Below are positions 51,756-61,079 of a stretch of 64,000 bases of DNA, in pieces (the stretch's first letter is position 1; every line of letters begins with the position of its first letter). The notes under the pieces were generated by a model. That model had not been told where the DNA came from. It saw only the letters and a program-made list of their open reading frames with translations, and did no database searches. A program made the translations under genes and the position numbers. The DNA comes from Actinomadura macrotermitis (GTDB lineage: Bacteria; Actinomycetota; Actinomycetes; Streptosporangiales; Streptosporangiaceae): NCBI RefSeq assembly GCF_009604375.1, contig NZ_WEGH01000003.1, forward strand, positions 1 through 64,000. Reading direction: 5' to 3'.

Positions 51756-52082
51756 TTAGCGCGCCTGCGCCTTTTCCGCCTTGCGTCCGAGCCAAATGGA
51801 ACCCGCCCACAGCACCCCGAAAAGAATGCCGAGCCCGAACATGGTCGGCACCATGAACCCGGTCGCGATGACGGCGACCTGCAGCACCGACCCGGCCGCC
51901 ACCCCCCACGGGAACCGCAGCAGCCCGGCCATCAGCACGCAGACGACCGCCAGGCCCCCGCACACCAGCCCGGCCAGGCCGCCGTCCACCTTCAGCACCG
52001 CGACGGCCACCGGGATGGCCAGCGCGATCACGATCGCCTCGCACACCAGCACGGTGGCCAGCAGCGCGCGCGGGCCCCTCAC
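51756..52082 (-). CDS. small membrane protein, DUF4233-like
   Basis: A 108-residue protein with four hydrophobic segments (LATVLVCEAIVIALAIPVAV, GLAGLVCGGLAVVCVLMAGL, VAAGSVLQVAVIATGFMVPT, LGILFGVLWAGSIWLGRKAE). This size and its place directly downstream of folC match the actinobacterial DUF4233 family. The GTG start overlaps the folC stop by 4 nt (GTGA), so it is translationally coupled to folC. Function unknown. Confidence 0.85.
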   Translation of the reverse strand: MRGPRALLATVLVCEAIVIALAIPVAVAVLKVDGGLAGLVCGGLAVVCVLMAGLLRFPWGVAAGSVLQVAVIATGFMVPTMFGLGILFGVLWAGSIWLGRKAEKAQAR

Positions 52083-53500
52083 CTGCGCCCCTCCACCCGC
52101 AGCAGCGTCCGGGCGTCGCCGACGGTGACCGTCGAGCCGGCGATCAGCACGCCCGCGCCCTGGAACTCGCCGGTCTCCTCGGCCAGGCCGATGGCGCGGT
52201 CGATGGCGTCGTCCAGGCGGTACTCGGTGTGCACCCGCTCCGGCCCGAAGATGCCCCCGGCCAGCTCGGCGAGCTCCTCGGCCGGCATCGAGCGCGGCGA
52301 GGAGTTGCGGGTGACCACCAGTTCGGCCAGGACGGGCTCCAGCTGGTCCAGCACGCCCGCGATGTCCTTGTCGGCGGCGGCGGCGAACACCCCGACCAGC
52401 CGGGTGAAGTTGAACGACTCGGTGATCGTGGCGACGGTCGCGGCCATCCCGGCCGGGTTGTGCGCGGCGTCCAGCACCACCGTCGGGCCGGTCCGCACGA
52501 CCTCCAGCCGGCCGGGCGAGGCCGACTTGGCGAACCCGCTGCGCACGAGCGCCGGGTCCAGCTGCCCCTCGCCGCCCTCGTGGTACTCCTCGCCGGGGGC
52601 GATCCGGGTCGCCGCCTCCAGGTTGGCCTCCCCCTGGGTCGGGGCGCCGCCGGCGAACGCCTCCACTGCGGCTAGGGCCGTCGCGGCGTTGCTCGCCTGG
52701 TGCTCGCCGAACAGCGGCAGGAAGATCTCCCCGTAGGCGCCGTGCAGGCCGCGCAGCTCGATCTGCTGGCCGCCGAAGGCGACCTCGCGGCTCAGCACGC
52801 CGTACTCGATGCCCTCGCGGGCCACCGCGGCGCCGGTCTCGGCGACCCGGCGCAGCAGCACCTCGGCCGCCGCCACCGGCTGCTGGGACAGCACCGCGAC
52901 CGCGCCCGGCTTGATGATCCCGGCCTTCTCCCCGGCGATCTCCTCGATCGTGTCGCCCAGGTAGGCGGTGTGGTCCAGGCCGATCGGGGTGACCACCGCG
53001 ACGACGCCGTCGGCGACGTTGGTGGCGTCCCAGGTGCCGCCCATGCCGACCTCGACGACGGCCACGTCCACCGGCGCGTCGGCGAAGGCGGCGAAGGCCA
53101 TCGCGGTCAGCAGCTCGAAGAACGACACCCGGCCGGCGCCCTTGGCGTCGACCAGCTCCGCGTAGGGCAGCACGTCCTGGTAGGCCTCGACGAAGCGCTC
53201 CTCCGAGAGCGGCTCCCCGTCGATCGCGATCCGGTCGCGCAGCGTGGTCACCTCGGGGCTGGTGAACAGCCCGGTGCGCAGCCCGCGCTCGCGCAGCAGC
53301 GCCTCGATCAGCCGGGCGGTGCTGGACTTGCCGTTGGTGCCCGACACATGGACGACCGGGTAGGCGCGCTGCGGCTCGCCCAGCACGTCCACCAGATCGC
53401 GGATCCGGTCGAGGGTGGGGTCGATCTCCCACTCCACGCCCCGGCTCATGATCGCGCTCACGGCGCCGCGGTAGTCCAGCGGCTCGGTTGACTGGTTCAC
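52079..53500 (-). CDS. folC: folylpolyglutamate synthase / dihydrofolate synthase
   Basis: A 473-residue FolC of folate metabolism. The P-loop VSGTNGKSSTARLIEALL is near residue 50. The family segments VVEVGMGGTWDATNVADGVV, GLDHTAYLGDTIEEIAGEKA and GRLEVVRTGPTVVLDAAHNP are all present, including the EKAGIIK lysine. It is coupled to the DUF4233-like gene, and valS lies a few kb away as in other actinobacteria. A shorter FolC-like paralog is divergent from it across a 130-base gap. Confidence 0.95.
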   Translation of the reverse strand: MNQSTEPLDYRGAVSAIMSRGVEWEIDPTLDRIRDLVDVLGEPQRAYPVVHVSGTNGKSSTARLIEALLRERGLRTGLFTSPEVTTLRDRIAIDGEPLSEERFVEAYQDVLPYAELVDAKGAGRVSFFELLTAMAFAAFADAPVDVAVVEVGMGGTWDATNVADGVVAVVTPIGLDHTAYLGDTIEEIAGEKAGIIKPGAVAVLSQQPVAAAEVLLRRVAETGAAVAREGIEYGVLSREVAFGGQQIELRGLHGAYGEIFLPLFGEHQASNAATALAAVEAFAGGAPTQGEANLEAATRIAPGEEYHEGGEGQLDPALVRSGFAKSASPGRLEVVRTGPTVVLDAAHNPAGMAATVATITESFNFTRLVGVFAAAADKDIAGVLDQLEPVLAELVVTRNSSPRSMPAEELAELAGGIFGPERVHTEYRLDDAIDRAIGLAEETGEFQGAGVLIAGSTVTVGDARTLLRVEGRR

Positions 53501-53630
53501 GATGCTCCATGGCTGCGGAAATTGGCCCTCGCCAGCCTACTCTCGGTGCTCACAGGCCTCGCACCACCCTGCGGAACCGCCGGAAGGACAATGGACACAG
53601 CACTGCTGCGCGATCCGAGGGGGCGGACGA

Positions 53631-54839
53631 GTGAGCGGGGACGAGGTCTTCTTCCGGGAGTGGGAGGCGCGCGGTCCGGGAGACCGGCGCAGCGTGCAGC
53701 GAGCGCGCGCGCTGGCCGGGCGGTTGGACGTGCTGGATCCGGGGCGTCCAGTCCTCACCGTCGTCGGCTCCAAGGGCAAGGGCACCGCGGCGACCTACGC
53801 CTCGGCGACGCTGGCGGCGGCGGGGCTGCGCGTGTGCACGGTGACGAGCCCGGGGCTCCGCAACGCCCGCGACCGCATCCGGGTGGACGGCCGGGCCGTC
53901 ACGCCCGGTGAGCTGGCCGGCCTGGCCGGGCGGCTCGCCGACGCCATGGACGCCCTGCCCGCCCCGGCCGGCGGCTACCTGTCCCCCGCCGGGCTGTTCA
54001 CGCTGGCGGGCCTTCTGCACGCGCGGCAGGCGGGCGCCGGCGTGCTGGTGCTGGAGGCCGGGATGGGCGGCCGCTCCGACGAGGTCTCGCTGTTCCCGCC
54101 CGCCGTCGCCGCCGTCACCCCGGTCTTCCGCGAGCACATCGGCGTCCTCGGCGACACGGTCGGTGAGATCGCCGCCGAGAAGGCCGGGGTCGTCGCGCCC
54201 GCCACCCGCGCGGTGCTGTCGGCGCCGCAGACCGGCGAGGTCGCCGGGGTGCTCGCCGAGACCGTGCGGGGCATCGCGGGCCTGCCGGTGGAGACGGCGC
54301 CGCCCGGCGGCGTCCCCGCGGACCTGCTGCCGGCCGGCCTCGCCCGCGCGGCCGCCGAGCTCGGCCACGCCGCCGCGCTGCGCCTGCTGGAGGTGTGCCG
54401 GATCCCGGTCCCGCCCGCCGCGCGGGTGCGCCAGGTCCTCGGCACGCTCACCCTGCCCGGGCGGCTGTCCTGGCATTCCACGGCGGACGCCGAGGTGCTG
54501 GCGGACGCCGCGATCGACCGCGCCGGGATCGCGGCGGCGCTCGCCGCCGCCCGCGCCCGCTGGGGAGGGATCGACCACGTCCTGGTGTGCCTGCCCGACC
54601 ACAAGGACGTGGACGGGGCGATCACCGAGCTGGCCGGGCTGCCCGTCACCTTCGTCCGGCTGCCGCAGGCGCACCTGCGCTTCACCCGGCCGCTGCCGGC
54701 GGACTGGCGGACGGTCGACGCCGCCGACCTGACGCTGGACGGCCTCGGCCGCCGCGTGGTCGCCCTCGGCACGGTCTATTTCATCGGGCTGGTGCTGGAG
54801 CTGGCCGACGCCGACACCGAACGGCTCTTCTCCCCCTAA
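53631..54839 (+). CDS. FolC-like Mur ligase family paralog
   Basis: A 402-residue protein related to FolC and divergently placed beside it. The P-loop is VVGSKGKGTAATYASAT (residues 44-60). The segment LEAGMGGRSDEVSLFPPAVA aligns with FolC. FREHIGVLGDTVGEIAAEKA aligns too, but the LDHT of FolC is replaced by FREH and the lysine after EKAGII is replaced by alanine (EKAGVVAP). It also lacks the last part of the FolC C-terminal domain. It may therefore ligate a different substrate or have lost ligase activity. The start at GTG 53631 is the likely one. The gene end overlaps the next gene's end by 4 bases, tail to tail. Confidence 0.8.
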   Translation: MSGDEVFFREWEARGPGDRRSVQRARALAGRLDVLDPGRPVLTVVGSKGKGTAATYASATLAAAGLRVCTVTSPGLRNARDRIRVDGRAVTPGELAGLAGRLADAMDALPAPAGGYLSPAGLFTLAGLLHARQAGAGVLVLEAGMGGRSDEVSLFPPAVAAVTPVFREHIGVLGDTVGEIAAEKAGVVAPATRAVLSAPQTGEVAGVLAETVRGIAGLPVETAPPGGVPADLLPAGLARAAAELGHAAALRLLEVCRIPVPPAARVRQVLGTLTLPGRLSWHSTADAEVLADAAIDRAGIAAALAAARARWGGIDHVLVCLPDHKDVDGAITELAGLPVTFVRLPQAHLRFTRPLPADWRTVDAADLTLDGLGRRVVALGTVYFIGLVLELADADTERLFSP

Positions 54840-55654
54840 TGCCGCTTCTCCACCGCCGCGCGGAACTTCGGCAGCAGCTCCGACAGCTCGCCGGGCCGTG
54901 TCCCGCGCGCCGGGACGTTGGAGGCGAGCACGCCGTAGGAGCCGTCGGTCGCCCACACGCAGTACAGGTGGACGCTCGCCAGCACCGCGAACCGGCCGCA
55001 CACCGCCTGCCCGCCGGGCGCGCCGGGGTCGGCGCGGTGCTCGGTGATCACGGTGCGGGGACGGAGCCGCTCCAGGAACGCGGCCGGATCGCCGATCGCG
55101 CCCGTCCCGCCCACGAACAGCAGGCTGCGGCCGTTCCCGCCGGCGTAGACGGCGGTCGTCCGCGGCAGGCCGGTCGCGCGAACGACGGGCGCGACGAACG
55201 GATAGGCGGCGCTGGCGACGGGCCTGTCGGGGACGCGGCGCAGGCCCCCGGCGGCTGCCGGGGCGGTGATCCGATAGCCGGGTTCGCCGCGAAGATGCAC
55301 CTGAACGGCGGCACCGACCCCGGCGACCAGGACCAGGGCCTGCACCACGCCGAGCGCGACGACCAGGCCCGGCCGCCCTGCGGGCGCGGCCTCTCCCACC
55401 GGCGGCACCGGAAGGGGAACGGAGCCCGGCTCGGCCGCCGGTGGCCGCGGTGCCGGGACGGGCTGCGGCTCGCCCACCGGTGGCTGTGGTGCCGGAACCC
55501 ACTGCGGCTCGTCGGTCACGACAAGGTGGGGCCCGGACGCCACCGCCGCCGGTTCCGCCGACCACCAGGGCGGTGCGGACGCGAACAGAGAGGAGGCCGG
55601 GCCTGCCGATTCGTCGTGCGAGGGTTCGGACAGCCCGGTCGGCGCATCGCCCAT
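54836..55654 (-). CDS. membrane-anchored hypothetical protein, paralog of the gene at 58584
   Basis: A 272-residue protein: about 90 Pro/Glu/Ala-rich residues, one membrane segment (LVVALGVVQALVLVAGVGAA), then an extracytoplasmic domain. That domain shares a pattern with the product of 58584-59270: ITAPAAAGGLRR, TAVYAGGNGRSLLFVGGTGA, GGQAVCG and YCVWATDGSYG. Two cysteines (GGQAVC and YC) are conserved between the two and may form a disulfide. Function unknown. It is upstream of, and in the same direction as, no recognised operon partner. Confidence 0.75.
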   Translation of the reverse strand: MGDAPTGLSEPSHDESAGPASSLFASAPPWWSAEPAAVASGPHLVVTDEPQWVPAPQPPVGEPQPVPAPRPPAAEPGSVPLPVPPVGEAAPAGRPGLVVALGVVQALVLVAGVGAAVQVHLRGEPGYRITAPAAAGGLRRVPDRPVASAAYPFVAPVVRATGLPRTTAVYAGGNGRSLLFVGGTGAIGDPAAFLERLRPRTVITEHRADPGAPGGQAVCGRFAVLASVHLYCVWATDGSYGVLASNVPARGTRPGELSELLPKFRAAVEKRH

Positions 55655-55817
55655 GGCACTCCTGGCTCGTCAGACCGTCCCGATCGGACGGATCCTAGGG
55701 TTTTGCGCCGGCGACCTCAATAGTCACGCGAGTGCGCTACCGGCCTGGGCGGGGCGACGCCGGAGACGAGCCCCGCCCAGGCCGATCGCGAAGCGATTCG
55801 CACTCGCCCAAAGCACG

Positions 55818-55853
55818 GTCAAGGGGCCGAGCCGCCAGGCGAGGCCCCTTGAC
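55818..55853 (-). terminator. valS terminator, part of a dispersed palindrome
   Basis: An 11 bp stem (gtcaaggggcc and complement) with a 14-base GC-rich loop, just after the valS stop. The 22 bases at 55825-55846 recur as an exact inverted copy at 60866-60887. Confidence 0.75.
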
Positions 55854-55858
55854 GAGGA

Positions 55859-58462
55859 TCAAGACAACACAGCCAGCTGCGCCTGCAGGCGCTCGATGTC
55901 GGCCTCGGCCTGGGCCAGGCGGTCGCGGTTCTTGGTGATGACGGCCTCCGGGGCCTTCGCCATGAACGCCTCGTTGCCGAGCTTCTTGCGGGTCTGCTCG
56001 ACCTCCTTGCGGGCGGCCGCCAGGTCCTTGTCCAGGCGCTTGCGCTCGGCCACCACGTCGATGGCGCCGGCGGTGTCCAGGCGGACGACCGCGTCCTCGA
56101 CCGGCAGCGAGGCGGTGGCGGCGAAGCCCTCGCCCGGCGCGGTCAGCCGCAGCAGCGAGCGGACCGCCTCCTCGTGGTGGGCGAGCGGCGAGCCGCCCCA
56201 CTCCAGCGCGGCGGCGACCTTCTGGCCCGGCTTCAGGCCCTGGTCGGCGCGGAACCGGCGGACCTCGGTGACCAGCCGCTGCAGCGACTCCACGACCGCC
56301 TCGGCGTCCTTGTCGGCCCAGGCGTCCTCGGGGACGGGCCACGCCGCGGTGACGACGGTCTCGGCGCCGGTGAGCGACGTCCACAGCTCCTCGGTGACGA
56401 ACGGGATCACCGGGTGCAGCAGCCGCAGCAGCTTGTCCAGCACCTCGCCGAGCACCCGGCGCGTCGCGTCGCCGCGCTCGTCGGCGAGCTGGACCTTGGC
56501 CAGCTCGACGTACCAGTCGCAGACCTCGTTCCACGCGAAGTGGTACAGGGTCTCGCACGCCTTGGCGAACTCGTAGGACTCCAGGTGCCCGTCGACCTCG
56601 GCGATGACGGTCTGCAGCCGCGACAGGATCCAGGCGTCGACCGTGGAGATCTCCGCCGGCATCGCGCCGCGCGTGTGCGCGCCGTTCAGCAGCGCGAACC
56701 GGGTCGCGTTGAACAGCTTGTTGCAGAAGTTGCGCGAGCCCTGCGCCCAGTCCTCGGCGACCGGGACGTCGCCGCCGGGGTTGGCGCCGCGCAGCAGCGT
56801 GAAGCGGGTCGCGTCGGCGCCGTAGCGGTCGATCCAGTCCAGCGGGTCGACGACGTTGCCGAACGACTTGGACATCTTCTTGCCGTTCTGGTCGCGGACC
56901 ATGCCGTGCAGGGCGATGGTCTCGAACGGCACCACGCCGTCCATCGCGTACAGCCCGAACATCATCATCCGGGCGACCCAGAAGAACAGGATGTCGTAGC
57001 CGGTGACCAGCACCGACGTCGGGTAGAAGCGCTCCAGGTCGGCGGTCCGGTCCGGCCAGCCGAGGGTGGAGAACGGCCAGAGGGCCGAGGAGAACCAGGT
57101 GTCCAGCACGTCGCCGTCCTGGGTCCAGCCGGCCGGCGGCTCCTCGTCCGGGCCCGGGCAGGCGGTCTCGCCGTCCGGCCCGTACCAGACCGGGATGCGG
57201 TGCCCCCACCACAGCTGGCGGCTGATGCACCAGTCGTGCATGTTGTCGACCCACTCGAAGTAGCGGGGCGCCATCTCCGGCGGGTGGATCGTGGTGCGGC
57301 CGTCGCGGACGGCGTCGCCGGCGGCCCGCGCCAGCGGCTCGACCTTGACGAACCACTGCAGCGACACCCGTGGCTCGACCACGGTGGCGCAGCGCTGGCA
57401 GTGCCCGACCGAGTGCTCGTAGGGGCGGATCTCCTTGACGATCCGGCCCTGCTCGCGCAGCGCGGCGACCACGGCGGGCCGCGCCTCGAACCGGTCCAGG
57501 CCCTCGAACGGCCCGTGCGCGGTGATCACGCCGCGCTCGTCCATCACCGAGATCGACGGCAGCGCGTGCCGGCGGCCGATCTCGAAGTCGTTCGGGTCGT
57601 GCGCCGGGGTGACCTTGACCGCGCCGGTGCCGAACTCGGGATCGACGTGCTCGTCGGCCACGACCGGGATGCGGCGGCCGGTCAGCGGCAGCTCGATCTC
57701 GGTGCCGACCAGGTGCTTGTAGCGCTCGTCCTCGGGGTGCACGGCCACCGCGGTGTCGCCGAGCATCGTCTCGGCGCGGGTGGTGGCGACCACGACCTCG
57801 TCGGAGTAGCGGATGGAGACCAGCTCGCCGTCGCGCTCGGCGTGCTCGACCTCGATGTCCGACAGCGCGGTGAGGCAGCGCGGGCACCAGTTGATGATGC
57901 GCTCGGCGCGGTAGATCAGGCCGTCGTCGAACAGCCGCTTGAAGATGGTGCGGACGGCGCGGGCGCGCGCGTCGTCCATGGTGAACGCCTCGCGGGACCA
58001 GTCGACGCTGTCGCCGAGCCGGCGCATCTGGCCGAGGATGCGGCCGCCGGACTCGCCCTTCCACCGCCACACCCGCTCCACGAACGCCTCGCGGCCGAGG
58101 TCGTGGCGGGACAGGCCCTCCTTGGCCAGCTCGCGCTCCACCACGTTCTGGGTGGCGATGCCGGCGTGGTCCATGCCCGGCACCCACGCCACCTCGTGGC
58201 CCTGCATGCGGCGGCGGCGGACCAGGGTGTCCTGGATGGAGTGGTCCAGTGCGTGGCCCATGTGCAGCGAGCCGGTCACGTTGGGCGGCGGGATGACGAT
58301 CGAGTAGGCGGGCGAACCTGGCTTTCTTCCCGGATCGGCGGTGAAGTAACCTGCCGATACCCAGCGCTCGTAAAGCCTGCCCTCGACGTTAGCCGGTTGG
58401 TACTGGGTGGGCAGGTCGACGTCGGCGGCGCCCGGGCCGCGCTCCATGCTGGGCTGAGTCAC
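55859..58462 (-). CDS. valS: valyl-tRNA synthetase
   Basis: An 867-residue class I synthetase. The HIGH-type motif is in IPPPNVTGSLHMGHALDHSI and the KMSKS loop in GKKMSKSFGNVVDPLDWIDR. The editing domain (about 200-340), anticodon-binding domain (from about 600) and C-terminal coiled coil (VVAERKRLDKDLAAARKEVE onwards) are in order. The length is normal for the family. The start MTQPSMERGPG at 58462 is 121 bases from the divergent gene at 58584. Confidence 0.97.
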   Translation of the reverse strand: MTQPSMERGPGAADVDLPTQYQPANVEGRLYERWVSAGYFTADPGRKPGSPAYSIVIPPPNVTGSLHMGHALDHSIQDTLVRRRRMQGHEVAWVPGMDHAGIATQNVVERELAKEGLSRHDLGREAFVERVWRWKGESGGRILGQMRRLGDSVDWSREAFTMDDARARAVRTIFKRLFDDGLIYRAERIINWCPRCLTALSDIEVEHAERDGELVSIRYSDEVVVATTRAETMLGDTAVAVHPEDERYKHLVGTEIELPLTGRRIPVVADEHVDPEFGTGAVKVTPAHDPNDFEIGRRHALPSISVMDERGVITAHGPFEGLDRFEARPAVVAALREQGRIVKEIRPYEHSVGHCQRCATVVEPRVSLQWFVKVEPLARAAGDAVRDGRTTIHPPEMAPRYFEWVDNMHDWCISRQLWWGHRIPVWYGPDGETACPGPDEEPPAGWTQDGDVLDTWFSSALWPFSTLGWPDRTADLERFYPTSVLVTGYDILFFWVARMMMFGLYAMDGVVPFETIALHGMVRDQNGKKMSKSFGNVVDPLDWIDRYGADATRFTLLRGANPGGDVPVAEDWAQGSRNFCNKLFNATRFALLNGAHTRGAMPAEISTVDAWILSRLQTVIAEVDGHLESYEFAKACETLYHFAWNEVCDWYVELAKVQLADERGDATRRVLGEVLDKLLRLLHPVIPFVTEELWTSLTGAETVVTAAWPVPEDAWADKDAEAVVESLQRLVTEVRRFRADQGLKPGQKVAAALEWGGSPLAHHEEAVRSLLRLTAPGEGFAATASLPVEDAVVRLDTAGAIDVVAERKRLDKDLAAARKEVEQTRKKLGNEAFMAKAPEAVITKNRDRLAQAEADIERLQAQLAVLS

Positions 58463-58583
58463 GGGACCGGATTCTACGGGGATCCGGACGGTGGCACGCG
58501 CCGCCTTCGGTGTGCGTCAAAGATCCAAGCCCGCCGGCCGAGCCCAGCCCCCTGCCGCTCGCCCGGCCGACCAAGGAGAGCAA

Positions 58584-59270
58584 GTGAGCGGTTGGAACCC
58601 CCCGCCGGCGCCCGGCGCCCCCTACGGCTACGGGGCGGCCCCCTATGGCCCGCCCCCGCGCCGCTCGTCCAACGGCTGCCTGATCGCCGGGCTCGTCGTC
58701 GGCGGCATCGTGGTGCTGTCGCTGATCGTGGTGGTGGTCCTGGTGGTGATCGGCCTGAACGCCAAGCACGAGATCTCCACCCCCTCCGTCGCGGGCGGCA
58801 TGACCCGCGACACCTACACCGAGACCAAGTCGACGTCGCAGATCAGCTCGCAGCGCTCGATCATCATGCGGACCACCCTGTACCGGGCCCGCAACATCCA
58901 GTCCGCGGTCTACGGCAGCGGCTCGGAGAAGTACCTGTTCGTCGGCGGCACCGGCACCGGGTTCGACGACGACACCCTGTACTCGCGGTTCCGCTCGGCG
59001 GTGGACCTCGAGGTCGAAGGCAAGATCAACACGCTGACGCTGCCGATCTCGGACGCGGGCGGCGACGGCAAGGCCGTCTGCACCACGATCCGCAACCCGG
59101 TCACCTCCTCCAGCAGCTACTCCAGCGCCATCTGCGCCTGGGAGACCGGCACCTCGATCGGCACCGTCATGCCGGTCCCCGACGGCAGCACGCTGTCGAC
59201 GTCGCGCACCTGGGACTCCACCACGGTCGCCGCGATCATGCGGCGCATCCGCGCCGACGTGGAGGACTGA
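58584..59270 (+). CDS. membrane-anchored hypothetical protein, paralog of the gene at 54836
   Basis: A 228-residue protein. The N-terminus is Pro/Gly/Tyr-rich (NPPPAPGAPYGYGAAPYGPP), followed by a membrane segment at about 32-57 and an extracytoplasmic domain. That domain has ISTPSVAGGMTR, SAVYGSGSEKYLFVGGTGTG, GGDGKAVCTT and ICAWETGTSIG, the same landmarks as the product at 54836-55654. A perfect AAGGAG lies five bases before GTG 58584. Proline-rich N-terminal tails of this kind are common in actinobacterial surface or septal proteins. Function unknown. Confidence 0.8.
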   Translation: MSGWNPPPAPGAPYGYGAAPYGPPPRRSSNGCLIAGLVVGGIVVLSLIVVVVLVVIGLNAKHEISTPSVAGGMTRDTYTETKSTSQISSQRSIIMRTTLYRARNIQSAVYGSGSEKYLFVGGTGTGFDDDTLYSRFRSAVDLEVEGKINTLTLPISDAGGDGKAVCTTIRNPVTSSSSYSSAICAWETGTSIGTVMPVPDGSTLSTSRTWDSTTVAAIMRRIRADVED

Positions 59271-59378
59271 CGACGCAGCGGAGCGGCGAACGGTTCCCGC
59301 CGTGATCGGGACACCTGTCACCTGACACCGGGTCATCCCGCCCGCCAGGCTGGAGGCCACGGCGGAAGGAGGTGCGGG

Positions 59379-60158
59379 ATGCGGGCAGCGCTACTGGGGC
59401 GCGCCGCCGGGCTGGCGGGCGCGTTCGCCGCGGGAGCGGCGGCCGCGCACCTGGCGAGCATCCCGCACCTGCTCCGGCTGACCTCGGACCTGCAGCGGTC
59501 CCGCGAGCGCATCCTCGCCACCCGCGAGGAGGAGCGCCGCCGGCTCCGCCACGACCTGCACGACGACCTCGGCCCGACCCTGGCCAGCCTGGCGATGTCG
59601 CTGGACGCCGCGCGGCTCACCCTCGCCGGCGAGCCCGAGCGGATCGAGCCGGTCCTGTCGGAGCTGCGCGACCGCCTGGCCGGCGCCGTCGGGGAGATCC
59701 GCGAGCTGGCCCACGGGCTGCGCCCGCCCGCGCTGGACGACCTCGGCCTGGTCGCGGCGATCGAGTCGCTCGCCGAGGGCTGCTGCGACCGGGTCGACGT
59801 CCGCTTCGACGGCGATCCCGACGGGCTGCCGGCCGCGGTGGAGGTCGCCGCGTACTGGATCGTCTCCGAGGCCGTCGCCAACATCCGCAAGCACGCGCGC
59901 GCCGCGACCGCGCTCGTCCTGCTGAGCCGCGGCGCCGACCTGCACCTGATGGTCGCCGACTCCGGCGTCGGTCTGCCCGAGCCGCTGCGCGCCCTGCCCG
60001 GCGGCGGCCTGGCGACCATGCGCGAGCTGGCCGCCGAGGTCGGCGGCGGCTGCGTCATCAACTCCCGCACCGGCGGCGGGACGATCGTCTCGGCGCGCCT
60101 GCCGCTGGCCGTTCCCCCGTATCATCGGCCCCCGAACGGAAAAGGCGGGCGAACATGA
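59379..60158 (+). CDS. sensor histidine kinase, NarL/LiaS type (HisKA_3)
   Basis: A 259-residue kinase with a single N-terminal hydrophobic segment (about 5-25) and no recognisable sensor domain. The phosphoacceptor H61 lies in RLRHDLHDDLGPTLASLAMS. The ATPase domain has N-box SEAVANIRKHARAATALVLL and G-box DSGVGLPEPLR, GGGLATMRE. A very strong AAGGAGGT precedes the ATG. Its stop overlaps the response regulator start in an ATGA. The signal is unknown; with so short an N-terminus it probably senses through the membrane helix or a partner. Confidence 0.93.
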   Translation: MRAALLGRAAGLAGAFAAGAAAAHLASIPHLLRLTSDLQRSRERILATREEERRRLRHDLHDDLGPTLASLAMSLDAARLTLAGEPERIEPVLSELRDRLAGAVGEIRELAHGLRPPALDDLGLVAAIESLAEGCCDRVDVRFDGDPDGLPAAVEVAAYWIVSEAVANIRKHARAATALVLLSRGADLHLMVADSGVGLPEPLRALPGGGLATMRELAAEVGGGCVINSRTGGGTIVSARLPLAVPPYHRPPNGKGGRT

Positions 60159-60853
60159 CTGCAAACGGACGCGAGGCGACGAGCACCGATGCCATCCGGG
60201 TCCTCATCACCGACGACCACCCGGTCTTCCGGCAGGGCCTGAAGGGCCTGCTGCAGGCCCTCGGCGGGATCGACGTCGTCGCGGAGGCCGAGTGCGGCCC
60301 CGACGCCGTGCGGCTCGCGGCCGAGCTGCAGCCCGACGTCGTCGTCATGGACCTGCACATGCCCGGCGGCAACGGCATCGAGGCGACCCGCACCATCACC
60401 CGGACCAGCCCGCGCATCGGCGTGCTGGTGCTGACGATGTTCCGCGACGACGACTCGGTCTTCGCCGCGATGCGCGCGGGCGCCCGCGGCTACCTGCTGA
60501 AGGAGTCGGGCGCCGAGGAGATCGCCCGCGCGGTGCGCGCGGTCGCCGCGGGCGAGGCCATCTACGGCCCCGAGATCGCCCGCCGGGTGCTCACCTACTT
60601 CACCGACATGCCCGACCCGCGCCAGGCCGCCTTCCCCCAGCTCACCGAGCGGGAGCGGGAGGTGCTGGAGCTGATCGCGCAGGGCCGCAGCAACGCCGAG
60701 ATCGCCGCGACGCTGTTCCTCAGCCAGAAGACGGTCCGCAACCACGTCTCCAACATCTTCATGAAGCTGCACGTCGCCGACCGCGCCCAGGCGATCGTCC
60801 TGGCCCGCGAGGCCGGCCTCGGCGAGACCACGAAGAACGCTGGTACTCCGTAA
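60155..60853 (+). CDS. LuxR/NarL-type response regulator
   Basis: A 232-residue regulator. Receiver domain with acidic pocket ITDDHP at 18-23, phosphorylation site D66 in VVMDLHMPGG, and the conserved lysine in GYLLKESGAEE. A C-terminal LuxR helix-turn-helix follows (LTEREREVLELIAQGRSNAE to VRNHVSNIFMKLHVADRAQA). It is coupled to the kinase by a 4-nt overlap. Target genes are not indicated. Confidence 0.95.
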   Translation: MTANGREATSTDAIRVLITDDHPVFRQGLKGLLQALGGIDVVAEAECGPDAVRLAAELQPDVVVMDLHMPGGNGIEATRTITRTSPRIGVLVLTMFRDDDSVFAAMRAGARGYLLKESGAEEIARAVRAVAAGEAIYGPEIARRVLTYFTDMPDPRQAAFPQLTEREREVLELIAQGRSNAEIAATLFLSQKTVRNHVSNIFMKLHVADRAQAIVLAREAGLGETTKNAGTP

Positions 60854-61079
60854 AATCCGGCCTACGGCCTCGCCTGGCGGCTCGGCCTAACCGGCTTTTT
60901 GGCGAGCGCTGCATCGCTTCGCGATCTGCAGCGGGAACCTCGCCTTCGGCTTCGGTTCCCGCTGCAGCCTCCGGACGCGCTCGCGGTGGCCGAGGTTCGT
61001 CCGGGACGAAAGTTCCGCAGATACGCGTGCAGCCCCGGCCGGATGGGCATCCGGCCGGGGCTGCACCACGTTCACACCG
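60854..61079. other. convergent intergenic region with repeats
   Basis: Holds the inverted copy of the 22-base palindrome (60866-60887), a 14 bp stem with 14-base loop (60926-60939 and 60954-60967) that can end the two-component transcript, and the clpX terminator. No gene is supported. Confidence 0.6.
61027..61066 (-). terminator. clpX terminator
   Basis: A nearly perfect 40-base palindrome (18-19 bp arms, gtgcagccccggccggatg and complement), 13 bases after the clpX stop on the minus strand. Confidence 0.85.
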
